From JACJYM01 sp965230495 (GTDB lineage: Bacteria > Bacteroidota > Bacteroidia > Chitinophagales > Saprospiraceae): DNA of 64,000 nucleotides. The notes beneath the pieces are model-generated. The model was given only the letters and a program-made list of their open reading frames with translations. It ran no database searches and was not told the origin of the DNA. Shown piece after piece: positions 1-8,950 of the stretch (within the stretch, counting starts at the first letter, position 1; every line of letters starts with the position of its first letter). The stretch is taken from positions 868,001 through 932,000 of the forward strand of contig OZ246004.1 in assembly GCA_965230495.1 (NCBI GenBank), written 5' to 3'. A program made the translations under genes and the position numbers.

Positions 1-752
1 GCAGCAATCATCACGGCTGCTCTACTAATATTTTCTTTCTTTTTAGGTTTAAATCCAATAACAGCTAAAGCCAAAGCCCAAACAACCCACATAATGAGCA
101 TTTTATTATCAGTGAAATCACCTCCAAATGGGAAACCGGTCCAATATTCACCAAAGGCACTTTTCTGTACTAAAGGCCCTAATATCATTCCACCAATGGT
201 CATTGAAGAGAAAGCAGCTATGGTCCATTTACGCATGGTGCCATCATCAAAGATCGCACCTAATCCTGCTCGAATACCAAAAATGATCACCAAAATCATC
301 ATGATCACATGTGGTACTAAAATATAATCAGAAACAGGGTCTTTATATCTTAATACAATATTATTCTCGCCTTTTTCAGGAATAGTAAACTCTTTACCAT
401 CGATGAGCCCTGTAATGAAATATTCCATTTTTCCTGCAGCTGGTTGTACTGGTAGTTGAGCTATAAATTGCTTGTTTTCATCTAATCGAAAATCTAAAGA
501 TGTAATGGCATCTTTTGTCTGATAACGCTTATAATTAAGTGTTGCCTTATAATTTACCCCATCAAAATAGGGTAATTCAATTTTTGCTCCCTGTGTTGTT
601 TCCTGAGAACGAAGGAGTTCATACTTATGCGTTTTGCCATTATACTCCAATTGACCTTTGTATTCATATGTTGGGCCGGTACTTCTTTGATAGATCATAG
701 CTGCCAAAGCCAAAAAAATAGCCAAAACCCATATAAGTATTTTCTTCATCAT
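1..752 (-). CDS. Multi-pass membrane protein of unknown function, 3' end cut by the window edge
   Basis: An open frame runs from an ATG pair at 747-752 leftwards off the window; about 250 codons are visible. The protein starts MMKKILIWVLAIFLALAAM, an N-terminal membrane anchor or signal segment, followed by about 110 soluble residues rich in beta-type sequence. After these come hydrophobic segments around HVIMMILVIIFGIRAG, SSMTIGGMILGP and MLIMWVVWALALAVIGF, and a basic KPKKKE stretch. Uncharacterised proteins of this layout are common in Bacteroidota, but I cannot name a domain. A TATATTTG box at 804-811 on the same strand supports this start. The C-terminus lies outside the window. Confidence 0.75.
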   Translation of the reverse strand, partial: MMKKILIWVLAIFLALAAMIYQRSTGPTYEYKGQLEYNGKTHKYELLRSQETTQGAKIELPYFDGVNYKATLNYKRYQTKDAITSLDFRLDENKQFIAQLPVQPAAGKMEYFITGLIDGKEFTIPEKGENNIVLRYKDPVSDYILVPHVIMMILVIIFGIRAGLGAIFDDGTMRKWTIAAFSSMTIGGMILGPLVQKSAFGEYWTGFPFGGDFTDNKMLIMWVVWALALAVIGFKPKKKENISRAAVMIA

Positions 753-803
753 CGTTTCGTTGTTTAATTATATTTGGTGTTTTAGGTAAAAAAACATTAG
801 TAG

Positions 804-811
804 CAAATATA
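804..811 (-). promoter_or_regulatory. Promoter -7 element (TATATTTG) of the left-edge membrane protein gene
   Basis: Read on the minus strand this is TATATTTGC, a match to the Bacteroidota -7 consensus TAnnTTTG, 51 bases upstream of the ATG at 752. No clear -33 TTG is visible. Confidence 0.55.
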
Positions 812-990
812 TAATTACTAACCTTGTTCACAGAAGTTTTATTCCCATTTTCTACTTAATTCTTTTGTGGTCAATTAAAATACTGATCATTAGGTTTTGT
901 TAATATCAGTTATGTTTGGATAGTCGTTTTTCTAAATTGACTTGAAAATGTTAGTAGATAGAAAGAAATGTTGGTGATCAGAGGCTCTCC

Positions 991-1587
991 TTACTTGTTT
1001 TGATACTTTAGAATTATTTCCGCTTGCTGATAATAGTTGATTAATTGGAGTTCTCGACTGGTAATATCCTCTAATTGATTTTTAAATAATTGTAAATTCA
1101 GTCTGGCATTATCCTCAGTATTTAAATTAGGTGATAGTAGTAATTCAATCATTTTTGGAAAAGATTCATAAGTCGTTTTCTGTTGATTATAGATTTTCGA
1201 CAGAATGAGTAATTCATCATAATCAAAATTCACAACCAGTGGGTGAGACTTAGCAATGTCCCAAGTATCATTGGAAGGGGTGTCACTCATAATAGTTCCT
1301 CTTTCAAATACCTTATAGAGGGTTGTTTTATCGTTAATAAAACTTTCGATAAACTTTTTATCATCACTAAGACTATCTAATTTTTTCACGATTTCTTTAT
1401 GATAAGGAACCCAATGGTCTAAAAGTTTTTTGTTTTCATTTAGCTCCGATTTTACTTTTACCAATAACTTAGTAGCCTCCTTTTCATTTTTTATTTCTTC
1501 TATTCTTTCACTGAGAAATAATCCAAGAACGACACTGAAAACTATTAGAAATATTTGTGAGATGTTTTTGATAAATGATTCTTTCAT
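991..1587 (-). CDS. Membrane-anchored hypothetical protein (198 aa)
   Basis: The N-terminus (MKESFIKNISQIFLIVFSVVL) is one uncleaved membrane helix at residues 8-25, followed at once by a charged, predicted coiled-coil stretch (SERIEEIKNEKEATKLLVK) and a soluble helical domain. The layout is like the DUF6090-type small proteins of Bacteroidota, which also have a TM helix, a short coiled coil and a soluble tail, but I see no diagnostic motif. The gene stands alone: 238 bases separate it from the left neighbour and about 160 from the next small reading frame. No TAnnTTTG box was found upstream. Real gene likely, function unknown. Confidence 0.65.
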   Translation of the reverse strand: MKESFIKNISQIFLIVFSVVLGLFLSERIEEIKNEKEATKLLVKVKSELNENKKLLDHWVPYHKEIVKKLDSLSDDKKFIESFINDKTTLYKVFERGTIMSDTPSNDTWDIAKSHPLVVNFDYDELLILSKIYNQQKTTYESFPKMIELLLSPNLNTEDNARLNLQLFKNQLEDITSRELQLINYYQQAEIILKYQNK

Positions 1588-1745
1588 TTTACTTATTTTT
1601 TACCAATAGTTTAAATATTGAATTATATTCGGTATTCAATCAACGATATAAAATAATGAAATATACTCTTAAAGGACACATATTCGCTACAACTATTCAA
1701 TGGCAAAGGTAGTTATTCTTGACAGTGGATTGTGAGTGTTTTCTA

Positions 1746-1970
1746 TCAGGTAATATAAAACTTTGTCACTGATAAGCATTTTGCCCATAATTCCAATTCT
1801 ATAAGAGGGTAGTTTTGAGTATAATCTAAATGGTACTTTACGAGTCGATTGTCTTGTATTTGGTCAATGATTTCGTTATCGCTCTTTATAAATTTGAAGT
1901 TGACATATTTTATGCCATCAAAAATTGAATAAGTACTAAAGTGGTAACCTTCATGGTAAAAGGTACGCAT
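1746..1970 (-). CDS. Small hypothetical protein (74 aa), doubtful
   Basis: A 74-codon frame with an ATG start lies in a gap between two minus-strand genes. The product is rich in aromatic and charged residues, has no signal peptide or membrane helix, and resembles nothing I recognise. It could be a genuine short gene, the remnant of a longer one, or chance. It does not overlap any better candidate and uses ordinary codons for this DNA, which is the only support. Confidence 0.35.
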   Translation of the reverse strand: MRTFYHEGYHFSTYSIFDGIKYVNFKFIKSDNEIIDQIQDNRLVKYHLDYTQNYPLIELELWAKCLSVTKFYIT

Positions 1971-2020
1971 AGAAACTAAGTAAGGTGCAATGAGAAATAT
2001 CTGGAATATGATTTATGAAT

Positions 2021-2650
2021 TTAAAATTTCATCGCATGTTTTCTTCTCGTACTTAGAGGTATTGAAATACCGAAAGACAAGAATTGATTGTGTTGACTTT
2101 TGAAGGTAAAACTTAGATCGTCAGATATATCAAAACTCATCAAATGTCTATCGACATAAGCATCAAATACAGTGACAAGGTGCCCTATGATGAAAAACAC
2201 CCAGTTGTATTCACGATATTGACGAAAGGTATTTCGTTGGTTTAAAGCAATATTCGCTTGGTCAGGAGAGAGGCCATATTTGTTATTGTCATTACCGTTT
2301 AGTAGGTCAATATAAATATTCTTCCATTCCAAATACTTATTTTGATTGCTGATTAAGAAATAGGCATTGACACCATCTATGGCTAGAGCTAAAGGTACTT
2401 TCCACCATTTCTTATTATAGGCTTGCCCACCTGCAGGAATTAATAATGAATATAATGCAGCCTTACCTGGTTCTCCTTTGAAAATCTCAAAAAAAGAGTT
2501 CTTAACGATAACCATAGTATCAGATCCTATAGTATCCGTACTTTGCACCTCAATATCATCTTCTTCTATACCGAAATAATTGTCATCCGTCTGAGCAAAT
2601 GAAAATTCAGTAATAAGTAAGAGTAGACAAATACTAATCAGTAATTTCAT
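2021..2650 (-). CDS. DUF5683 domain protein, last gene of the par operon
   Basis: The protein begins MKLLISICLLLLITEFSFAQ, a signal peptide ending near Ala19-Gln20. An acidic stretch follows, then the DUF5683 core with the PGKAALYSLLIPAGGQAYN segment and two hydrophobic helices (VPLALAIDGVNAYFLIS, WVFFIIGHLVTVFDAYVD). The family sits behind parB in very many Bacteroidota and is of unknown function. I place the start at the ATG 2648-2650, because a longer TTG start at 2665 would add only MPNCW in front of the signal peptide. The frame overlaps the end of parB by 17 bases, so translation is probably coupled. Confidence 0.85.
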   Translation of the reverse strand: MKLLISICLLLLITEFSFAQTDDNYFGIEEDDIEVQSTDTIGSDTMVIVKNSFFEIFKGEPGKAALYSLLIPAGGQAYNKKWWKVPLALAIDGVNAYFLISNQNKYLEWKNIYIDLLNGNDNNKYGLSPDQANIALNQRNTFRQYREYNWVFFIIGHLVTVFDAYVDRHLMSFDISDDLSFTFKSQHNQFLSFGISIPLSTRRKHAMKF

Positions 2651-3533
2651 CCAGCAGTTCGGCAATTTTATTTAATTCATTATCATTATTGAACTTGATA
2701 ACGAATTGACCTTTTCCTTTGTTGTTTCGTTTAATTTCTACTTTGGTGCCAAAGAGGCCAGAATACTTCCTTGATAATTTCAAGATTTCAGGGTGACTGG
2801 TTATCTCCTGACTGCTCGACTTACCAGGGCTAATGATCTTGGCTTTTGCCATTGATTCCAACGCTCTTACCGAAAGACCTTCTGAAATGGTTTTCTGATA
2901 CAAGGACATTTGCATTACAGGGTCATCGACGCCAGCTATGGCACGGGCATGGCCCATTGATATTTTACCTTCTTTTATCCCGGATTGGATATTTGGCGGT
3001 AATCTTAGCAGTCTGATGTAGTTGCTGACAGTACTTCTCTTTTTTCCTACTCTTTCTGAAAGCTGATCTTGAGTAAGCTTACATTCTTCCATAAGCCTTT
3101 GATAAGAGATGGCTATTTCGATAGCATTAAGGTTTGACCTCTGAATGTTTTCTACCAAGGCCATCTCAAGCATTTCCTGGTCATTGGCAACTCTAATGTA
3201 AGCAGGTATAGACTTTAAACCAGCCATTTTACTGGCCCTCAATCTTCGTTCACCAGATATTAGTTGAAAGGAACCATCTCCCATGGATCTAACTGTAATG
3301 GGTTGGATGAGCCCATGTACCTTCAGTGAACGTGCCAATTCCAATAACTCCTCAGAGTCAAATTCTGTTCTGGGCTGAAAAGGATTGGTTTCTATTTGGT
3401 CTGTTTTGATCTCAGCTACGCTACTGGAAAGTTCTTCTACCAGTTCTTTTCTTTCTTCCGTGTTTCCGGCTTTATTTTCAATGTTAGCTAGTAATGCCTT
3501 TAAACCTTTACCTATTTCTTTTTTCTTATTCAT
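2634..3533 (-). CDS. parB: Chromosome partitioning protein ParB
   Basis: ParB binds parS sites near the origin and, as a CTP-dependent clamp, loads onto DNA for segregation with ParA. The 299-residue protein has the N-terminal ParB/Srx-like domain with NPFQPR (50-55), the CTP-binding GERRLRA (94-100) and ENIQR (128-132). The helix-turn-helix is at about 153-176 (LTQDQLSERVGKKRSTVSNY), and a C-terminal dimerisation domain follows. Length and motif order are standard for chromosomal ParB. It lies 11 bases downstream of parA and overlaps the DUF5683 gene, so all three are probably one transcript. I saw no obvious parS palindrome in this operon by eye. Confidence 0.96.
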   Translation of the reverse strand: MNKKKEIGKGLKALLANIENKAGNTEERKELVEELSSSVAEIKTDQIETNPFQPRTEFDSEELLELARSLKVHGLIQPITVRSMGDGSFQLISGERRLRASKMAGLKSIPAYIRVANDQEMLEMALVENIQRSNLNAIEIAISYQRLMEECKLTQDQLSERVGKKRSTVSNYIRLLRLPPNIQSGIKEGKISMGHARAIAGVDDPVMQMSLYQKTISEGLSVRALESMAKAKIISPGKSSSQEITSHPEILKLSRKYSGLFGTKVEIKRNNKGKGQFVIKFNNDNELNKIAELLDEITD

Positions 3534-3544
3534 TAGGGAGCCTC

Positions 3545-4345
3545 TTAATTTTGTGAAGATACCAATTGATCATGGAGCTGATCTTTATTCAATTTTAAAA
3601 ACTCGAAGGCTAAATTAAGAAAGTTAGTTGAGCCTTTTGCTTTTACATCATAGGTGACAATGGGCTGACCTACAGAAGGAGCTTCTCCGATTTTTGAATT
3701 TCTATGGATAATTGTTTCGTAGACAGGGTCAGAAATACTATCTCTAATGGCTTCCACAACCATGTTTGCCATCCGTAGTCTTTTATCATACATAGACATT
3801 AATACACCTTCAATTACAAGATTTGGATTAGAGGAGCTGCGAACCAAATCAACTGTTTGTTTAAGCTTTCCATATCCCTCTAACGAGTAAAATTCACATT
3901 GAATAGGTACTAATACACTATTTGCAGCCGTAAGAGCATTGATAGTTATTAATCCTAAAGAAGGCAAACAATCTATAAAAATATAGTCGAACTCGTCTTG
4001 TATTTTAGAGATAAATTGCTTCATCACATATTCTCTATTTTCTAGATCAACTAATTCAATTTCGGCACCTACTAAGTCAATGGAAGAAGGGATGATAAAC
4101 AGATTAGGAACGGATGTTTCCTTAATGGCTTCATGATAGTCAAATGAAGAAACCAAACAATCGTATGTACTTTTGTCTTCGTCAGAAGCGGTAATGCCAA
4201 GCCCGGAACTGGCATTCGCCTGAGGGTCAGAATCTATCAAAAGCACTTTTTTGCCCAATATACTTAAGGCTGCACATAAGTTTATAGCTGTAGTAGTTTT
4301 ACCTACTCCTCCTTTTTGATTTGCAATGGCAATAATTTTTCCCAT
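3545..4345 (-). CDS. parA: Chromosome partitioning ATPase ParA (Soj type)
   Basis: A Walker-type ATPase that drives segregation of ParB-bound origins over the nucleoid. The deviant Walker A motif KGGVGKTTT is at residues 10-18, the switch I region has DSDPQANAS (38-46), and the Walker B-like FIDCLPSLG follows near 130. At 266 residues and without an N-terminal HTH it is a chromosomal Soj-type ParA rather than a plasmid type Ia protein. It starts 3 bases after the upstream hydrolase gene ends, making a four-gene operon whose promoter lies at 5,058-5,066. Confidence 0.96.
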   Translation of the reverse strand: MGKIIAIANQKGGVGKTTTAINLCAALSILGKKVLLIDSDPQANASSGLGITASDEDKSTYDCLVSSFDYHEAIKETSVPNLFIIPSSIDLVGAEIELVDLENREYVMKQFISKIQDEFDYIFIDCLPSLGLITINALTAANSVLVPIQCEFYSLEGYGKLKQTVDLVRSSSNPNLVIEGVLMSMYDKRLRMANMVVEAIRDSISDPVYETIIHRNSKIGEAPSVGQPIVTYDVKAKGSTNFLNLAFEFLKLNKDQLHDQLVSSQN

Positions 4346-4348
4346 AAA

Positions 4349-5032
4349 TTAGAAAGTTAGTGTTTCACCAATTTCAGGTAATAGTAGTTTTTTTCCTTTC
4401 GATTCGAATGCTTTAACTGCTTTCTTCTTATCAATCTCTATCACTGGGAAACTATCATAATGACATCCAATGATTGTATTACAATTGATAAAGTCAGAAG
4501 CTATAATAGCATCCTCATATCCCATCGTGAAATTATCTCCTATAGGCAAAATGGCAAAATCTAATTGAGGACTCGTAACAGGAATTAGTTTCATATCAAG
4601 TGTTAAAGCGGTATCTCCCGCGAAATAGAAACAAATTTCTTCATTAGACAAGACGAAACCACCGGGGTTGCCGGCATAAGTTCCATCGGGAAGCGAGCTT
4701 GAATGAAGGGCATTAACGTATTTCAGTTTGCCAAATTCAAACATAAAACTCCCTCCAGTATTCATATGATGCCCTTTCAACCCTTTGTTAGAGAAATAAT
4801 CTACTATTTCGTAGTTTGAGATTATTACGGGGTCTGTATTCTTAGCAATATCAATTACATCAAAAGTATGATCACCATGACCATGAGATACTAGTATATA
4901 GTCAGCTTTTAACTGATTCTTATCTACATGTTTCGCTAAGGGATTCAATGAGATCATCGGATCCGTTAATAGATATTTGCCTTTAGTTTGAATCTCAAAG
5001 CATGATTGTCCGTAATATGTAACTTTTACCAT
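4349..5032 (-). CDS. Metal-dependent hydrolase, UPF0173 / UlaG-like metallo-beta-lactamase fold
   Basis: A 227-residue single-domain hydrolase with the metal-binding HGHGDH motif at residues 50-55, a second His region (HMNTGG), an FAGDTAL segment that holds the metal-bridging Asp, and a late His in GCHYDSFP. This is the UPF0173 branch of the metallo-beta-lactamase superfamily, whose substrates are mostly unknown. It has no signal peptide, so it should act in the cytoplasm. It is the first gene of the parAB operon and carries the operon's only visible promoter. A functional link to partition is not implied. Confidence 0.85.
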   Translation of the reverse strand: MVKVTYYGQSCFEIQTKGKYLLTDPMISLNPLAKHVDKNQLKADYILVSHGHGDHTFDVIDIAKNTDPVIISNYEIVDYFSNKGLKGHHMNTGGSFMFEFGKLKYVNALHSSSLPDGTYAGNPGGFVLSNEEICFYFAGDTALTLDMKLIPVTSPQLDFAILPIGDNFTMGYEDAIIASDFINCNTIIGCHYDSFPVIEIDKKKAVKAFESKGKKLLLPEIGETLTF

Positions 5033-5057
5033 GATTATCAGTGATTTTAAATGGTGT

Positions 5058-5066
5058 GCAAAGGTA
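5058..5066 (-). promoter_or_regulatory. Promoter -7 element (TACCTTTGC) of the hydrolase-parA-parB operon
   Basis: On the minus strand this reads TACCTTTGC, matching TAnnTTTG, 25 bases upstream of the hydrolase ATG. No other -7 box was noticed between here and parB. Confidence 0.65.
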
Positions 5067-5178
5067 CGGAAATATATATCATTTTAGCACAGTTATAAAG
5101 CTCTTACTAGTTATTGATATTTAATTTTAAAACATATATTTAGGCTTTATGTTGAATAAAAGAAATGTGTGAAACTAT

Positions 5179-5712
5179 ATGGTTACTGTGATTTGTGGAA
5201 CAAATAGAGAAAATAGCAACTCAGGCGTAATTGCTAAATTTATTCATGAATATCTTAGTAATTCTGATGTTTTAAGTAGTTATCTAAGCTTGGAAGATTT
5301 TTCCGGAGATTTCATTTCAGGAAAAATGTATGACTCCAATTTTGTTAACGAAGGCTTGGTCGGAATTCAGGAAAAGTATATATTCCCAAATAATAAATGG
5401 TTGATTGTAGCTCCGGAATACAATGGTTCTATTCCGGGAATATTGAAATTGTTTATAGATGCCATTTCCGTGAGAAAATATGCAAGTAATTTTGCCGGTA
5501 AAAAAGTAGGTTTTATTGGTGTCGCAAGTGGTCGGGGAGGAAATTTGAGAGGGATGGATGAAATGACTAATTTTTTCCACTATTTGAAAGTAGAAGTATT
5601 TCCTGAAAAATTACCTTTATCTTTAATTGATTCGCATTTGAAGAATGGAAATTTGAAAGAAGAAACAAAAGAGTTGATCACTGATATGACAGACCGTTTT
5701 ATTAAATGGTAA
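5179..5712 (+). CDS. NAD(P)H-dependent FMN reductase family protein
   Basis: A 177-residue flavodoxin-like fold protein of the NADPH-dependent FMN reductase family. The phosphate-binding loop is CGTNRENSNS (6-15) and the flavin-contacting PEYNGSIPG is at 79-87; GVASGRGGN corresponds to the usual conserved Gly-rich segment. It probably reduces flavins, quinones or azo compounds in the cytoplasm, but the physiological substrate cannot be read from sequence. Its stop overlaps the start of the next gene by 7 bases, so the two are co-transcribed. The upstream region is AT-rich without a clear TAnnTTTG. Confidence 0.85.
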   Translation: MVTVICGTNRENSNSGVIAKFIHEYLSNSDVLSSYLSLEDFSGDFISGKMYDSNFVNEGLVGIQEKYIFPNNKWLIVAPEYNGSIPGILKLFIDAISVRKYASNFAGKKVGFIGVASGRGGNLRGMDEMTNFFHYLKVEVFPEKLPLSLIDSHLKNGNLKEETKELITDMTDRFIKW

Positions 5713-7292
5713 ATAATTTAGGTAAATATTTACTCATCATTATTCTGGCATTGTCATGTCAAGCTGATAACACTACAACGTGTAAGGTATTTAAATACAA
5801 TCAGATTAATTCTATTACTTCTTTAGATCCTGCTTTTTCTAAAAGCCAATCAAACATTTGGGTGGTTAATCATATTTTTAACGGATTGGTACAATTGGAT
5901 GATAGCCTTAACATTATACCGGCGATCGCTAAATCGTGGGAAGTAAAACACGATACACTGTATAGTTTCAAATTGAGAGATGACGTGTACTTTCATGATG
6001 ATCCATGTTTTGATGAAGGTAAGGGCAGGAGAGTTGTGGCAAGTGATTTCGTATTTAGTCTGAATAGACTTCTGGATGAAAAGGTGAATTCTCCGGGATC
6101 TTGGTTATTTAAGGATCGTGTTAGTACAAATGCATTTAAAGCTATTGACGATTCTACTTTGACAATAAGACTAACGAACGCCTTTATTCCATTTTTAAGT
6201 ATTCTGACCATGCAATATTGTAGCGTAGTTCCGTATGAAGCTGTTGGCTATTATGGAGATGGTTTTAGCTTTAACCCCGTGGGAACAGGACCTTTTAGAT
6301 TTAAAAGATGGGAAGAAAATGAAGCCTTGTATTTAATAACAAATGATAATTACTTTGAAAAGACTACGCACAATTTAGATGGTGTTAAAACAAGTTTTAT
6401 ACCCGATAGGAAAGTAGCCTATTTGGAAATCGAAAATGGTAACCTTGATTTTATTTCTGGACTTGAATCAACCTTTATAACTGACTGGCTGGATGAAAAT
6501 GGTAACTTAAATGATAAACAATCTCTAAAGCTTAATTTTCATAAGAGTCCATACCTAAATACAGAATATTTAGGTATCAATTTGCAATCTAAAAAGAATA
6601 ATGAATGGCTGAAAAAGAAGAAGTTTAGACAAGCACTCAACTTTGCCATCAATAAGAAGGAGATGTTATTAACCTTAAGAAGTGGGATAGGGTATCCTGC
6701 ACATTCTGGATTTACAGCGAAAGGACTTCCTTCTTTTGACGAGAAGCTTACTGGATATCCTTATGATCTTAATAGGGCTATGGGATTGCTGAAAGAGATT
6801 GATTTTGTTTCAAATGAGAAAAAACCGTTGCTTTTGTATACCAATCAGGATTATTTGGATATATGCATTTTTGTGGCAAAAGAATGGGAAAAGTTAGGTG
6901 TCAAAACGGAGATAGAGCTGCTTGAATCGTCATTGCTTAGAAGCAAAATGAAAAATGGAGACATATCTCTGTTTAGAGCTTCGTGGATAGCAGATTATCC
7001 TGAGGCAGAAAGCTTTCTTTGTGTTTTTTACAGTGGAAACCCTGCACCTCCAAACTATACAAGATTTAGAAATGATAAATATGATGAACTTTATGATTTA
7101 GCAGTATCTGAAGAAAATGATTCTATCAGGTACAGTATATATCATGAGATGGAAAAAATATTGATAGAAGAAGCACCTGTTATATTCTTGTTTTATGATC
7201 AATCAGCTTTATTTACTTCTAAAAGAATAACAGGAGTATCAAAAAATGGCATTAACCTATTACAAGTTAAATCTTTACAAATGACAGAATAG
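5706..7292 (+). CDS. Extracytoplasmic solute-binding lipoprotein, family 5 (peptide/nickel type)
   Basis: The protein starts MVNNLGKYLLIIILALSC, a lipoprotein signal with Cys18 as the lipidation site. The mature 510 residues are a family 5 solute-binding protein of the DppA/OppA type, recognised by NSITSLDPAFSKSQSN, VASDFVFSLNRLL, GTGPFRFKRW and FRQALNFAINKKEML. Members bind oligopeptides, nickel or glycosides. There is no permease or ATPase gene beside it, so its partner transporter is elsewhere or it acts as an orphan receptor. It overlaps the flavin reductase gene by 7 bases and is followed by the S41 protease. Confidence 0.88.
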   Translation: MVNNLGKYLLIIILALSCQADNTTTCKVFKYNQINSITSLDPAFSKSQSNIWVVNHIFNGLVQLDDSLNIIPAIAKSWEVKHDTLYSFKLRDDVYFHDDPCFDEGKGRRVVASDFVFSLNRLLDEKVNSPGSWLFKDRVSTNAFKAIDDSTLTIRLTNAFIPFLSILTMQYCSVVPYEAVGYYGDGFSFNPVGTGPFRFKRWEENEALYLITNDNYFEKTTHNLDGVKTSFIPDRKVAYLEIENGNLDFISGLESTFITDWLDENGNLNDKQSLKLNFHKSPYLNTEYLGINLQSKKNNEWLKKKKFRQALNFAINKKEMLLTLRSGIGYPAHSGFTAKGLPSFDEKLTGYPYDLNRAMGLLKEIDFVSNEKKPLLLYTNQDYLDICIFVAKEWEKLGVKTEIELLESSLLRSKMKNGDISLFRASWIADYPEAESFLCVFYSGNPAPPNYTRFRNDKYDELYDLAVSEENDSIRYSIYHEMEKILIEEAPVIFLFYDQSALFTSKRITGVSKNGINLLQVKSLQMTE

Positions 7293-7341
7293 TTCTAAAT
7301 TTGGCAAGGTATGTGTATTATATTCTCATATAAGTTTTTCT

Positions 7342-8844
7342 GTGGAATTTAATAATAAGAAATACGAAATATTTCAACCTTTACTTTTGGCGAGTATAAT
7401 GGCCATTGGTATAGTAATTGGCTTCAAAATGAATGATACTACTGAACTACCGTTTATCGACTCAGTAGATACCGATATTGAATACCCGATAGGTAAAATA
7501 GAGGAAGTAATTAGGTTTGTTGAAAACAAATATGTGGACTCAGTGGATAGAAATGACTTGTATGAGTCGGCATTCGAAGCAATGTTTTCATCACTGGATC
7601 CTCATTCTATATATATTCCAGCTGAAAGACTTAAGGGAATAAATGATGAGATGAGAGGAGATTTTGTAGGTATAGGTATTGAAGCAGCTCAAATTGAAGA
7701 TACTGTTTACGTTGTGAACATAACTGAAGATAGTCCTGCAGATAAAAATGGATTGAATCATTTTGATAAAATTTTGAGTATAGATGATATTGATGTGGCT
7801 GGAAAGGGAATGGCATTTGACAGTATTAAATCTTTGCTAAAAAAGAATGAAGGAGATAGTTTGTCTTTGGTAATTTTACGCGGAGTACAAATCATAGATA
7901 TTACTACTGATATAGGAGTTGTTAAACTACCTTCGGTTAGTAAAGTGCAACTGCTAAATGATTCAACAAGTTTAATCAGAATAAATAGATTTTCTTCAAA
8001 GACCTATGCAGAGTTTATGGATCAATTGGAATATCTTGTTGATGCAAAAAAACTTAAAAATTTAATAATAGATCTTAGAAATAACCCCGGAGGATATCTC
8101 CCGGAGGCTGTAAATATTTTAAGCCAACTCTTTCAGGAGAAGGAAAAGTTATTAGTTTATACGGAAGGAAAGTCTAGAAAAAAGGCGGAGTATAAAACTA
8201 CTGGCAAGGCTTTTTTTAATGTGAATAAAATAGCGGTATTAGTTAATGAAAACTCCGCTTCGGCATCAGAGATATTAGCTGCTGCCGTTAAGGAATGGGA
8301 TAGGGGTATTATAGTTGGAAGAAGAACTTTTGGAAAAGGCTTAGTACAAGAACAATACGATCTTAATAATGGTGGTGCATTAAGGATAACAGTCGCTAGA
8401 TATTATACTCCCAGCGGACGTTGTATTCAAAAGCCGTACGATAACAATGAGATATTTGCTATTGATAGCTTAAATGAGAAGAAGTTCAATACATTAATTC
8501 TAAATAGAAAACTAGAATCCGAAGGAGGAGTAAATCCTGATGTGTTTATTCCGGATGAGGATAATCCATTGGCTAGCTTTGATAATGATACATTTGTGTT
8601 TTTAAGATCGGAGCTTATAAAATATTCATCAAAAAATGGTATCCCTTTTCCCTTTGATAGTGCAAATTATTACAATTTTGTAGCACATTTAAAAGATCAA
8701 AACAAGGAACTTTCTAAAGAACAAATCAATGCTTCTATTGATGCGATGAGATCTCACTTAAACTTTGAAGAAATAAACCTTGAAGACCCTTTCATAGTGG
8801 AGGCTACTCGTTACTTTAATAATGAGCTGCAATTAGCTGATTAA
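7342..8844 (+). CDS. C-terminal processing peptidase, S41 family
   Basis: A carboxyl-terminal processing protease with an N-terminal membrane anchor (PLLLASIMAIGIVIGF, 13-28), a PDZ domain at about 105-185, and the S41 catalytic core. The Ser/Lys dyad is visible as Ser307 in NENSASASE and Lys332 in TFGKGLVQ, 25 residues apart as in other CtpA/Prc proteins. It should act in the periplasm on C-termini of envelope proteins. The start is GTG at 7342 because it gives the full anchor and no in-frame ATG lies nearby. It follows the binding lipoprotein by 49 bases. Confidence 0.93.
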   Translation: MEFNNKKYEIFQPLLLASIMAIGIVIGFKMNDTTELPFIDSVDTDIEYPIGKIEEVIRFVENKYVDSVDRNDLYESAFEAMFSSLDPHSIYIPAERLKGINDEMRGDFVGIGIEAAQIEDTVYVVNITEDSPADKNGLNHFDKILSIDDIDVAGKGMAFDSIKSLLKKNEGDSLSLVILRGVQIIDITTDIGVVKLPSVSKVQLLNDSTSLIRINRFSSKTYAEFMDQLEYLVDAKKLKNLIIDLRNNPGGYLPEAVNILSQLFQEKEKLLVYTEGKSRKKAEYKTTGKAFFNVNKIAVLVNENSASASEILAAAVKEWDRGIIVGRRTFGKGLVQEQYDLNNGGALRITVARYYTPSGRCIQKPYDNNEIFAIDSLNEKKFNTLILNRKLESEGGVNPDVFIPDEDNPLASFDNDTFVFLRSELIKYSSKNGIPFPFDSANYYNFVAHLKDQNKELSKEQINASIDAMRSHLNFEEINLEDPFIVEATRYFNNELQLAD

Positions 8845-8950
8845 CTGTGATTTTATTGTTTATATCAAAAAATACTAACCATTAGTAGATTAACTTTTGG
8901 ACTATTGATTTTTAAATATAATTTTAAAGTACTTAAATAATTATACTAAA

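Noticed and set aside
2021..5066. parS centromere sites near parAB
   Set aside because: No palindrome resembling TGTTTCACGTGAAACA was noticed by eye; an exhaustive pattern search was not possible.
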